The notes under the pieces: generated by a model | Databases searched by the model: none | The model's input: only the letters and a program-made list of their open reading frames with translations | What the model was told of the DNA's origin: nothing | Shown here: in pieces, positions 41,304 to 49,264 of the stretch | Numbering within the stretch: position 1 is the first letter of the stretch | Layout: the number at the start of each line of letters is the position of its first letter | Virus record (IMG/VR): IMGVR_UViG_3300025543_000033 | Span: 1 to 54,635 of that record | DNA from: a virus | Direction: 5' to 3' (one strand) | Length of the DNA stretch: 54,635 nt | Made by a program: the position numbers and the translations under genes

Positions 41304-44153
41304 ATGTTTCGTTCATTAAAAACAATGGTTATGTCATTAGTGATGTTTGGTTTTGCCTTTGGTCAAACACCAATCATTAGAGTAAAACAATTAGGTAGTT
41401 GGTCTACACCAGCAATGTGGTGGAAAGACTCAGTTACACAAAATTTAGATACATTTCTAGCACAAGATGTTAATAATCCAGCATACGATAATAATAATTT
41501 TGATATCTGGAGAGATAAAATCTTAGAAATGGAAGTCACATTAGATGATAATGGTGCAGATATTACTGCACTTAGATTTGATATTGCCTTTGATAACGAT
41601 TTAATCACTTGGGTAGAATCAGGTGAAACATCAATTAACGCTTGGTCACAAGGAGATTCCAAAGTTGTTAAAGGAGGTTACATTGATAGTTGGACAGAAG
41701 GTGATGAATCATCAGGTGCCGATTATTCTTTTGAAGTAGTTCATTATGCAAACACCGGTTATCAAGATTCATTAGCCGTTGGAACATCAGAAACTTTATA
41801 TGAAGAAAGTATTTCTGACAACAGATACGATTGGTTGAGAATCACTATGGTTTCTCACGGAGTTGATGCCGATTCCGACGGAACACCAGATTATACTTTT
41901 GGTAATGGTGATGGAACTCAAACACAAGTAATAAAATTATATTTTAAAATCAATGATGTCGTTGATGACTTCGCACCAAGAGCATTTAGAATACCAACAT
42001 TTTACAATGGTTCATCAGGTTATTACACTTACGCTTCTGATGATTATTTATTAGATTATAAAGTTTACATAGACGGAAATTGGGGAGATTCATATACAAG
42101 TGAAAGAACTTATAATGGTGGTGCAAGAGGAGATATCACACTTCACCCGAAACTTGTAGACATTGAAGGATATATGAGATACATTGGAGAATACGACGGA
42201 ACAAATGCATTCTCACGAAACAAATATCCATTTATGAAAGTTCGTTTTGAAGTAGATGAAACCAATCCAGATAACCTTTCTAATTGGAGAAACATAAGAG
42301 ATATTAATTATCCAACAAGTTTAACAGACGAATCTCTAAATGATGATGTTATGGGGACTTACGACGAATACGGAACATTTGCATTAGGGTATCAACATAT
42401 GAGATACTATGAACAAAATGCCGGAACAACCGGAGACCAAAAAATTCAAAATCAAGGGTTTAAAGATGTAAGTTATTGGTATTGGACATACACAGATGAT
42501 AAAGGATATTTTAATATATCGTTACCACGAAACAACAGATATCGTGTATCGTTCTGGCCACCAGACGACGGAGATGTCGTTGGAGACCACACAACTTATT
42601 TATTAGATAGAGGTGCAATCACTAATATCAATGACGCTATTGCATCATTTAATTTTCAATCCAACAAATACGAAAACTCAAATGATATTGATGTCGCAAC
42701 ACCAAGTGCATATTTAATCGGTGATGTAGACGGAGATGATGTATTCCAATTAAACGATACATATTTCTTATGGGCATACACATCAGGAGTGTTTGACAAT
42801 ACCTATACACACACCAATGGTGAAACTTATCAATCTTGGGCATCCATAGATAATTTAAAATCTAACGGAACATCAGAAACTTTAAATTATTATCAAGCAT
42901 ATGATGGAGTCACAAAAAACCAAAGACGAGAGTTCAGTATATTTGTTGATGATGATTTAGCACAAGAAACCACAACACTAACACAAGATGCTGGTGGTGT
43001 GATTTATTTAAATCCATTAATGGACGAAGTTCAAACAGGTTTGGATACATTGAGTATTAAGATTGGAGCAGGTAGTTCTACATTTGGAAATGATGTAAAC
43101 CCAGATTATTTATTTAAAACAACTGATGCTTCTAAACAAGTAGATATCATTGGAACTGATAATGATTCAGATATCGGATATTACTTTACAGGTGATATGA
43201 ATTTAACAGGTGTTAAAGTTGATTCAAGTGGAACAGCAATAACACCAACACTTGACGGAACAACATATTATCGTTGGGGTAATGGGACACCACCGAGTGA
43301 ATGGGCAAGAACTCAAGAAATGAAAAACTTCTTAGCCAAGACTGATGTGTTCTTAACTTTACCAGCAGATTCAACAGTAAAAGTTCAAGCAGGTAATCAA
43401 GTTGTAGTTCCACTAACCATTACACCAAGTGTTGATGAGATAAGTGGAGAACCTACAAAGATTGCAGGATTTGAGTTTGAAGTGAAATACAACACTAATG
43501 AACTACACTTTGTAGATGCTCAAACAGGACTTTTACCTGGCCCTTGGATGACTTATGTAAATGAAAGTGAAGTTGATGAACAAGGATACAAAACTTTATC
43601 ATTTGGTGGTATGGACAACTCACCAAACAATGCACCAAGAGATTATTACATCACAGAAGAAATGGTCGCATTACAATTAGTTTTCCAAGCAGACTTTCCA
43701 GATACCGAGTGGACAGAAGCAGATTTAACTTTTGTCGGTAAGGCAAACGCTGGTAATCCAAACGGAGATGATTTGGTAATGGAAAGAAATGACGGAAAGA
43801 TTTTAGTTTGGAATAAATATTGGGCATTCGGTGGTGGACAACCAACAGAAGACGAAATGACCTATGTTTATCCAAATCCATTTAAACAAAGAACAAACTT
43901 CCAATTCTTTATGGAACAAGAAGGTAATGTAAAGATTAGTATTTACAATATCGTAGGACAAAGAATTGGTGTCGTATTAGATGAAGTCGTAGGACAAGGT
44001 ATTCATACATTTGACTTCACAAATGAACCAAGTGTTTGGTTACCAGAAGTATCAGTTTATGAAGGATACGAAGTTCTTGAACCAGGTATTTATATCTTTG
44101 TTATGGAAACAGGTAGTAGAATTAAATCCAAGAAATTTACAGTATTAAAATAG
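41304..44153 (+). CDS. Secreted T9SS-type cargo with cohesin- and dockerin-like parts
   Basis: 949 residues. Residues 1-20 are a signal peptide (MVMSLVMFGFAFGQ). About 40-235 is a cohesin-like beta domain (ALRFDIAFDNDLITWV). GDVDGDDVFQLND near 473 resembles a calcium-binding dockerin loop. About 690-800 is a second cohesin-like domain (GFEFEVKYNTNELHFVDA). Residues 854-949 form a type A T9SS sorting domain: YPNPF, VKISIYNIVGQRIG, GIHTFDF, PGIYIFVMETG and KKFTVLK. In the FCB group this tail sends proteins through the outer membrane and is then cut off or attached. A phage protein with such a tail is unusual; see findings. Confidence 0.8.
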   Translation: MFRSLKTMVMSLVMFGFAFGQTPIIRVKQLGSWSTPAMWWKDSVTQNLDTFLAQDVNNPAYDNNNFDIWRDKILEMEVTLDDNGADITALRFDIAFDNDLITWVESGETSINAWSQGDSKVVKGGYIDSWTEGDESSGADYSFEVVHYANTGYQDSLAVGTSETLYEESISDNRYDWLRITMVSHGVDADSDGTPDYTFGNGDGTQTQVIKLYFKINDVVDDFAPRAFRIPTFYNGSSGYYTYASDDYLLDYKVYIDGNWGDSYTSERTYNGGARGDITLHPKLVDIEGYMRYIGEYDGTNAFSRNKYPFMKVRFEVDETNPDNLSNWRNIRDINYPTSLTDESLNDDVMGTYDEYGTFALGYQHMRYYEQNAGTTGDQKIQNQGFKDVSYWYWTYTDDKGYFNISLPRNNRYRVSFWPPDDGDVVGDHTTYLLDRGAITNINDAIASFNFQSNKYENSNDIDVATPSAYLIGDVDGDDVFQLNDTYFLWAYTSGVFDNTYTHTNGETYQSWASIDNLKSNGTSETLNYYQAYDGVTKNQRREFSIFVDDDLAQETTTLTQDAGGVIYLNPLMDEVQTGLDTLSIKIGAGSSTFGNDVNPDYLFKTTDASKQVDIIGTDNDSDIGYYFTGDMNLTGVKVDSSGTAITPTLDGTTYYRWGNGTPPSEWARTQEMKNFLAKTDVFLTLPADSTVKVQAGNQVVVPLTITPSVDEISGEPTKIAGFEFEVKYNTNELHFVDAQTGLLPGPWMTYVNESEVDEQGYKTLSFGGMDNSPNNAPRDYYITEEMVALQLVFQADFPDTEWTEADLTFVGKANAGNPNGDDLVMERNDGKILVWNKYWAFGGGQPTEDEMTYVYPNPFKQRTNFQFFMEQEGNVKISIYNIVGQRIGVVLDEVVGQGIHTFDFTNEPSVWLPEVSVYEGYEVLEPGIYIFVMETGSRIKSKKFTVLK

Positions 44154-44162
44154 GATAACATT

Positions 44163-45008
44163 ATGAAGAAATTATTAATATTATTATTAACAGGTATGTT
44201 GTTTGGACAAGCAAACAATGTCTTTACAATCAATCCAAGTATATCAAGTGCAGGACAAGGTAATACAGGTATCGGTGATTTTAATTCCGATAATCTATTT
44301 CACAATCCAGCATTTGTTGTGGATAATCAATCAGTAGATTTTTCATATGTTGCTTGGTTACCAAACTTAGTTGATGATTTAGGATACTTTAATCTACAAT
44401 ACACTTCTGGTCAATGGGGTGTAGAAGTATTTCACTTTGATTATGGTTCTCAATTAGAAGCAAATGAAGGTGGAGTAATCTTAGGTGAGTTCAATTCTAC
44501 ATCAACAAGACTTGGTGTTTCTTATGGACACGAACTTTGGAATTGGAACTTAGGATATAGATTTAATATTCTGAATCACAATTTTTATCATACCAATGGT
44601 AGTTCCAATGGATACACTTTTGATGTCGGTGCTTACAAAACATTCAACGATACAAATGTAGGTTTGGTATTGAAAAACATTGGAATACAAAAAGAATTTG
44701 AAGACGATAAAGTAACATTACCAACATCATTAGGATTAGGTGTAAAACAATCTTTTGGTGATTTTCATTTATTGTCAGACTTAACAATGTATCAAGATTA
44801 TTTAACTTATGGTTTGGGTGGTAAATATGAACTTGGATTAGCATCTTTAAAGTTCGGTATGTATTCTGAACCAGATTTTGATGTAAATTATTTTACCTTT
44901 GGGGGTGGAATCAAAACAGATTATATTAACATAGATGTAGCTTATCTATTCAACAACGATAGTGTTCACAATCAAACACTTATGTTGTCGTTTGGATTTG
45001 ACTTATAA
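44163..45008 (+). CDS. PorV/PorQ-like outer-membrane barrel protein
   Basis: 281 residues. Signal peptide MKKLLILLLTGMLFGQ. Then NPSISSAGQGNTGIGDFNSD and LFHNPAFV, the usual opening of PorV/PorQ/FadL-like barrels, followed by about a dozen amphipathic strands and a C-terminal aromatic/hydrophobic strand ending in SFGFDL. In T9SS, PorV takes cargo from the translocon to the attachment complex and PorQ is related. Nine bases separate it from the T9SS cargo gene, so the two are very probably cotranscribed. No other T9SS core gene is in the window. Confidence 0.65.
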   Translation: MKKLLILLLTGMLFGQANNVFTINPSISSAGQGNTGIGDFNSDNLFHNPAFVVDNQSVDFSYVAWLPNLVDDLGYFNLQYTSGQWGVEVFHFDYGSQLEANEGGVILGEFNSTSTRLGVSYGHELWNWNLGYRFNILNHNFYHTNGSSNGYTFDVGAYKTFNDTNVGLVLKNIGIQKEFEDDKVTLPTSLGLGVKQSFGDFHLLSDLTMYQDYLTYGLGGKYELGLASLKFGMYSEPDFDVNYFTFGGGIKTDYINIDVAYLFNNDSVHNQTLMLSFGFDL

Positions 45009-45019
45009 GGAGAAACAAA

Positions 45020-45424
45020 ATGGCAAAAAATCAAATAGATGCGGAATCATTGGTAGATAATCTACAAAACGCAAAGTTTGGATTATCAATTCAAAATATC
45101 GTTGCACTCGTAACTGTATTATCATCTTTAATCGCAGGTTGGTATACTTTTACAGGTCGTATTGATGCTTTGGAAGAAGTAGTTCAAGGATTTGCAGAAG
45201 CATCAGACATTGAATTAGTTGGACAAAAGTTAGACGGATTTGAAAAACAAATCGACTACCTTACAGAAAAGATTGATTCATATGAAGGTGTAGATTTATC
45301 AGATATCAAAGGTGATATTGCTGGATTAAAAGGTGATGTAAAATCTTTCAATAATGCTATCAAAGCACTTGATACCAAGATTGAAGAATTTCACGGAGAC
45401 CCATTAGCAAAGTTTAAAAAATAA
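45020..45424 (+). CDS. Single-pass membrane protein with long coiled coil
   Basis: 134 residues. A membrane helix lies at about 24-44 (SIQNIVALVTVLSSLIAGWY). It is followed by an acidic coiled coil to the C-terminus (VGQKLDGFEKQIDYLTEKID). It could be an inner-membrane spacer or lysis-type protein; not recognised. AAGGAG precedes the start. Confidence 0.55.
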   Translation: MAKNQIDAESLVDNLQNAKFGLSIQNIVALVTVLSSLIAGWYTFTGRIDALEEVVQGFAEASDIELVGQKLDGFEKQIDYLTEKIDSYEGVDLSDIKGDIAGLKGDVKSFNNAIKALDTKIEEFHGDPLAKFKK

Positions 45425-45561
45425 TGGACTTCTTTAAAAATAAATCAGCAAAAATTGAACTGATACAAGCAAAATTAAAACAACCAAACCTTTCATTAAA
45501 AGAAAGATTAATCTTAATGGTCAAACTAATGATGTTAGGATTTGGAAAACAAGATAGTTAG
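45424..45561 (+). CDS. 45-residue basic amphipathic peptide
   Basis: Not recognised. Lysine-rich with a hydrophobic C-terminal stretch (ERLILMVKLMMLGFG), so probably membrane-associated. Start overlaps the upstream stop (TAATG), suggesting coupling. Confidence 0.45.
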   Translation: MDFFKNKSAKIELIQAKLKQPNLSLKERLILMVKLMMLGFGKQDS

Positions 45562-45571
45562 GAGTAGAAAT

Positions 45572-46264
45572 ATGAAACATTTATTCAATGTGGTTTTATG
45601 TTTGTTTTTGTTAAATTGTGCAACAACTGCTCAAACCGCAAAAACAAAAGTACAATCTAAAATAGCATCATATGAGGCAGAAAAAACCTTAGATGATATT
45701 AAATGGTATGATGGGGAACCAGAAGGAATTCAGTTAATTCAGATTTCTATTCCACAGACTATCATTAATCAATACCCAGAACTTCGTGACAAAAGAGTAG
45801 GATTTGGTGTAACCAATCGTATCATTGAAGTCTTGGAAGAAGCAGGACGATTTTACTTTGTGGAAGAAAAAGACGAAGTGTTAAATAAAATCGTTCAAGA
45901 GTGGGAAAGAAGTGTTGATGGATTGTTAGACCAAGAATTAAATGTCGGAACATTTGCAACAACTAAATGGTTTGCTTATGCAGAAATCTATGATTTCGCA
46001 GTATCTTCATCAGAAGAAATTCAAAAGAGAAAAGCAAAATTAACCGATACCACAATGGTTGGTGTTCAAGTTCGTTTAGTTAATGTAGAAACCGGTAAGT
46101 ATATAACAGGTAGTGGATTAGGAACTTCATCAAAAGAAGGTGAAGGTTTATTGAAAAACCTTGATATGTCTTTTGACCAATCTACTGTTTCATTTGCAAC
46201 AACAGGTGCAGTCATTACAGCAGTGGCTAATGTGTTGAGAAGAATGGAAAAAAGAGGTTGGTAA
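45572..46264 (+). CDS. CsgG-family outer-membrane lipoprotein
   Basis: 230 residues. A lipoprotein signal (FNVVLCLFLLNC, cleavage before Cys16) is followed by a CsgG-like domain: VGFGVTNRIIEVLEEAGRFY, VEEKDEVLNKIVQEWERS, the strand pair VQVRLVNVETGKYITGSGLG and a C-terminal helix. CsgG forms a nonameric export pore for curli in Gram-negative bacteria. ATG 45572 is preferred (AGGAG upstream, signal peptide starts there) over an upstream in-frame TTG at 45542. CsgG-like genes in phages have no established function that I know. Confidence 0.7.
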   Translation: MKHLFNVVLCLFLLNCATTAQTAKTKVQSKIASYEAEKTLDDIKWYDGEPEGIQLIQISIPQTIINQYPELRDKRVGFGVTNRIIEVLEEAGRFYFVEEKDEVLNKIVQEWERSVDGLLDQELNVGTFATTKWFAYAEIYDFAVSSSEEIQKRKAKLTDTTMVGVQVRLVNVETGKYITGSGLGTSSKEGEGLLKNLDMSFDQSTVSFATTGAVITAVANVLRRMEKRGW

Positions 46265-46269
46265 AATGA

Positions 46270-47256
46270 ATGAAATGGTTACTCACTATATTATTATTAG
46301 GTAGTCTTTACGGACAAGGTTTTGGATATAATTACATTGACCCTTGTAATCAACAAGCAGTCAATCTAAATTACAAAACCGAGATTACTGAAAAAGGATT
46401 TTGGGTAACTTATTATAATCAAAGAAGATTTTTTACCTTTCAACAAGTTGTTGATGGAACACTACAAAATTGGACACAACAAGTTTATAGTGATTTTGAA
46501 AAACTATTTCCTTGTGCGGTCAATGTAGCAGAAGAAGCATTGGCATCTGCCACATCATTAAATGTAGCAGGTGAATTGGAAGAAGATTCCGAAGAAGATA
46601 TATCGGCATCTGAACCAAGTTTTGTCGGTGGAGATATCGTCAATACATTTTATAGTTATGGTTTAGTTACTTCGTTGAACTCAGTTTATACTGAAGAAAA
46701 CTTTGACTTAACCAAAGAAATGAACTATACAATGAATATTACTTTGGACTTGAAAAAAGTATTAGGATTGTATGGTAGAAGTAATAAGTTTAGAGATAAA
46801 AATCAGAATGCATTTTGGAATGCAGGACTTCTCTATTATAGAACTTTTGAAGGAAGTGATTGGTTAATCACAGGTAATTACGGAAAAGTAATTCGTAATG
46901 ATATCAATGAAGTTGGACTATTGAGTTCATCTTTTGGACAAATATCTAAGTTACCTTTCTTCAATGTGAATATGATGTATGGATATCGGTATCCAATCAA
47001 GTTCAATAAAAATAGTTTAAACTTACAAACTTTCGTAAGTTATACAATTTTTAGATATTATGAAGGATTAAAAACCGATACAAAATATTTATTATTAGAA
47101 AGTCCGATATTAATTTATCCAGGCCTAAATATAGATTTTAATCTTACGAGAACTTTTAAGATTAATTTAGGTTTTTACGTTGGATACAACACTTTGGTAA
47201 ATGATTTAGGAGAACGAAACATAAGTTATTCCATAGTATTTGGAACAAACTTTTAA
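46270..47256 (+). CDS. Secreted protein with probable outer-membrane barrel
   Basis: 328 residues. Signal peptide MKWLLTILLLGSLYGQ. An N-terminal domain of about 110 residues with two cysteines (DPCNQQ, FPCAV) is followed by an acidic linker and then a run of alternating strands (SVYTEENFDLTKEMNYTMN to the end), ending in YSIVFGTNF with a terminal Phe. This is typical of an outer-membrane barrel. Family unknown. Confidence 0.6.
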   Translation: MKWLLTILLLGSLYGQGFGYNYIDPCNQQAVNLNYKTEITEKGFWVTYYNQRRFFTFQQVVDGTLQNWTQQVYSDFEKLFPCAVNVAEEALASATSLNVAGELEEDSEEDISASEPSFVGGDIVNTFYSYGLVTSLNSVYTEENFDLTKEMNYTMNITLDLKKVLGLYGRSNKFRDKNQNAFWNAGLLYYRTFEGSDWLITGNYGKVIRNDINEVGLLSSSFGQISKLPFFNVNMMYGYRYPIKFNKNSLNLQTFVSYTIFRYYEGLKTDTKYLLLESPILIYPGLNIDFNLTRTFKINLGFYVGYNTLVNDLGERNISYSIVFGTNF

Positions 47257-47265
47257 GGAGTAAAA

Positions 47266-47565
47266 ATGAAACGACTATTGATATTATTATTTATGATTCC
47301 ATTAATGGCACAATCCATTAATGATACTGATGAAGCTAAACAAGAGTATAAAGAATCAGTTATGGAACAAGAACAAATGCGTCAAGAAAAATTTAATAAA
47401 CAAAAAGAATTACGCAGAAAACAACAAGTTGATGAAATGATGTTGAGAATGAAAATGAAAGAAAAGAAAAGAAATCAAATCATCAAGAAAAAAATTAGAA
47501 AAGAAAGAATTAGAACATTTATTCTCGGATTGGGAATAGGATATGCAATAGGAGACAACAAATGA
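47266..47565 (+). CDS. Small exported basic helical protein
   Basis: 99 residues. Signal peptide ending in PLMAQ, then a long charged helix very rich in Lys, Arg, Glu and Met, and a hydrophobic glycine-containing tail (FILGLGIGYAIGD) that may insert in a membrane. Not recognised. AAGGAG precedes it; four-base overlap with the next gene. Confidence 0.5.
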   Translation: MKRLLILLFMIPLMAQSINDTDEAKQEYKESVMEQEQMRQEKFNKQKELRRKQQVDEMMLRMKMKEKKRNQIIKKKIRKERIRTFILGLGIGYAIGDNK

Positions 47566-48077
47566 AAAAACTATGGTCAATCATATTACTATGTGGAGTA
47601 GTATTTGCACAATTACCACAACCAACAATGGTTGGACAAGATGATTTGAAAGTTCCTACTTTGTCAATTAACAATTTTGTTAATCAAGCAGAGATTCAAG
47701 GTTTAGAAGATAGTCGTATTTTCTTAGGGATTACCAATATACTAACTGAAAATGTAATGGATTCAAGATATGAATTAGTAGACTTTGATTCAGATTTTGA
47801 ATTGACTGCACGAGTAGTTTATTTAGGTAGACCAAGAAAGTCTGCAACTATCTTAGGATTATTTAGAACAGAATCCACTACAACAGAAGTTCGTGTTGTG
47901 GTTGAACTATTGAATAGAAAAACAGGTAAAATAGTAACTGGTAATGGTATCGGAACAATAGATAAAGTAATCAGTTCCACAGGGTTTCAAATAAATGAAG
48001 ATTTACCTTTTGATAGAAGTGAACTTGGTGGAGCACTTAAAGAGGCAATAGGTAATGCAGTTCAGGACATCTTATAA
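47562..48077 (+). CDS. Second CsgG-like secreted protein
   Basis: 171 residues with signal peptide ending in VVFAQ. Then VPTLSINNFVNQ, LEDSRIFLGITNILTENVMD, FELTARVVYLG and the strand pair VRVVVELLNRKTGKIVTGNG, which resembles the CsgG-type lipoprotein two genes upstream. No lipobox is seen. It ends in a DRSELGGALKEAIGNAVQ helix typical of CsgG-family ends. Confidence 0.6.
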   Translation: MKKLWSIILLCGVVFAQLPQPTMVGQDDLKVPTLSINNFVNQAEIQGLEDSRIFLGITNILTENVMDSRYELVDFDSDFELTARVVYLGRPRKSATILGLFRTESTTTEVRVVVELLNRKTGKIVTGNGIGTIDKVISSTGFQINEDLPFDRSELGGALKEAIGNAVQDIL

Positions 48078-48777
48078 AAATATTTTATCATTAGTAAGTG
48101 CGTTACTATTGTTAGGAACTACGATATTCATCAACAAGTATGATGTGAAACAATTGTATCGTGAGTTTGTAGGTTTGAGATTAAAGGTTCAGATTCAAGA
48201 AGACACAATCAAAAATCTTCAAGAACAATTAGATTATCACATTGAATTATCAGAAAATTTAACTCAAGAACTCGACGACCACAATGAAACTCGTGGTAAA
48301 GAAAACTTACTATTATTAGAACGATTAAAAGAATTAGAACAACAGGTTGAAATACTTTCATCTAAACAATTAACATCAATGACTAATGGTAAAGTCTTTA
48401 GTGATAGATTTGAGTTTTCAGATAAACAAGTCAATCGTGTTGGTCAATACGAAACAAAAGGTCAAGTATTGGTTGCGTGGAAAGATGATTATTTAGCAAC
48501 TAAAAAGGTTGATGTCACAACCACAGGTGAAATAGTTGTTAAACCACAAATAAAAAAGCTTGACAAAGACAAATTTTTTTCGTATATTGATGAGAGTTAT
48601 GTTGGTGGTATAACTATACGCGGACAAGGAGATGTCCAAAAAATAGAACCACCAAGAAACCAATTAAGTGTTGGGCCATTTATAGGTGTAGCGTATAACG
48701 CAACAACAGGTTTAACAGAACCAATTATAGGAATTGGTCTTAACTATAATTTAATTAAATTATGGGATTGGAGATAA
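48055..48777 (+). CDS. Membrane-anchored coiled-coil protein with beta-rich C-terminus
   Basis: 240 residues. A membrane anchor at 10-26 (ILSLVSALLLLGTTIFI), a coiled coil about 35-115 (LRLKVQIQEDTIKNLQEQL), then a beta-rich end (SVGPFIGVAYNATTGL and IIGIGLNYNLI). It overlaps the previous gene by 23 bases. Could span the periplasm. Function unknown. Confidence 0.55.
   Translation: MQFRTSYKNILSLVSALLLLGTTIFINKYDVKQLYREFVGLRLKVQIQEDTIKNLQEQLDYHIELSENLTQELDDHNETRGKENLLLLERLKELEQQVEILSSKQLTSMTNGKVFSDRFEFSDKQVNRVGQYETKGQVLVAWKDDYLATKKVDVTTTGEIVVKPQIKKLDKDKFFSYIDESYVGGITIRGQGDVQKIEPPRNQLSVGPFIGVAYNATTGLTEPIIGIGLNYNLIKLWDWR
48560..48588 (+). promoter_or_regulatory. Internal promoter-like sequence inside a gene
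   Basis: Within the coiled-coil gene, TTGACA (48560-48565), a 17-base spacer and TATATT (48583-48588), with the upstream A-tract and the TTTTTTTCG before the -10 box, match the early promoters closely. +1 about 48595; it could drive the small membrane gene, Nudix and following genes early. Confidence 0.5.
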
Positions 48778-48778
48778 A

Positions 48779-48865
48779 ATGGAATATGTAATAGCAATAA
48801 TTTGTGTAGTAATGGTAGTGGCATTTGTTCAAGTTACTATGTGGAAAGATGAAGGTAAGATGTGA
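48779..48865 (+). CDS. 28-residue membrane peptide
   Basis: One hydrophobic helix (IAIICVVMVVAFVQVTM) and a short charged tail. GGAGAT precedes the start, and the stop overlaps the Nudix GTG start. Function unknown. Confidence 0.45.
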   Translation: MEYVIAIICVVMVVAFVQVTMWKDEGKM

Positions 48866-49257
48866 TTAAATTAGAAACTTTATTAGAAAAACACCCGAAC
48901 GATATTGATTCAACATCAGGAGTGATTATTCAACATAACAATACTATCTTGATTATGAAGAAAACCGAAGGTGGATATACAATACCAAAGGGTCATATGA
49001 GAATCGGTGAAACACCAAGAGAAGCAATGCATAGAGAACTCAAAGAAGAAACACAATTAACTTTACCAGAAGAACCAAAGTTTTTATACAAAACCCCAAG
49101 ACCAGAAACCAAGGGTGGTGATTATATGTATGTGTTTCATTACGAAACAAACAAAAAGTTAATTCCTACACTTGACCACGAACATACAGACTATTCATAC
49201 ATACCGATTTCTAAAGTTCCCAATATTTATTATTTAGAGAAGTTTATCAATAATTAG
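48862..49257 (+). CDS. Nudix hydrolase
   Basis: 131 residues. Hydrolyses nucleoside diphosphates linked to another group. The Nudix box is complete: GHMRIGETPREAMHRELKEE, continuing TQL, with the metal-binding REXXEE at about 61-66. GTG start with GAAGGTAA upstream. Substrate unknown; it closes the envelope cassette. Confidence 0.88.
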   Translation: MIKLETLLEKHPNDIDSTSGVIIQHNNTILIMKKTEGGYTIPKGHMRIGETPREAMHRELKEETQLTLPEEPKFLYKTPRPETKGGDYMYVFHYETNKKLIPTLDHEHTDYSYIPISKVPNIYYLEKFINN

Positions 49258-49264
49258 GAAAACA

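Noticed and set aside
41363-43881. Minus-strand frames inside the T9SS cargo gene
   Set aside because: They have odd leucine/histidine/arginine-rich composition typical of antisense frames and no ribosome sites.
45020-45424. Holin call for the coiled-coil membrane protein
   Set aside because: It has only one membrane helix and a long soluble coiled coil, which is not a clear holin pattern; left as unknown.
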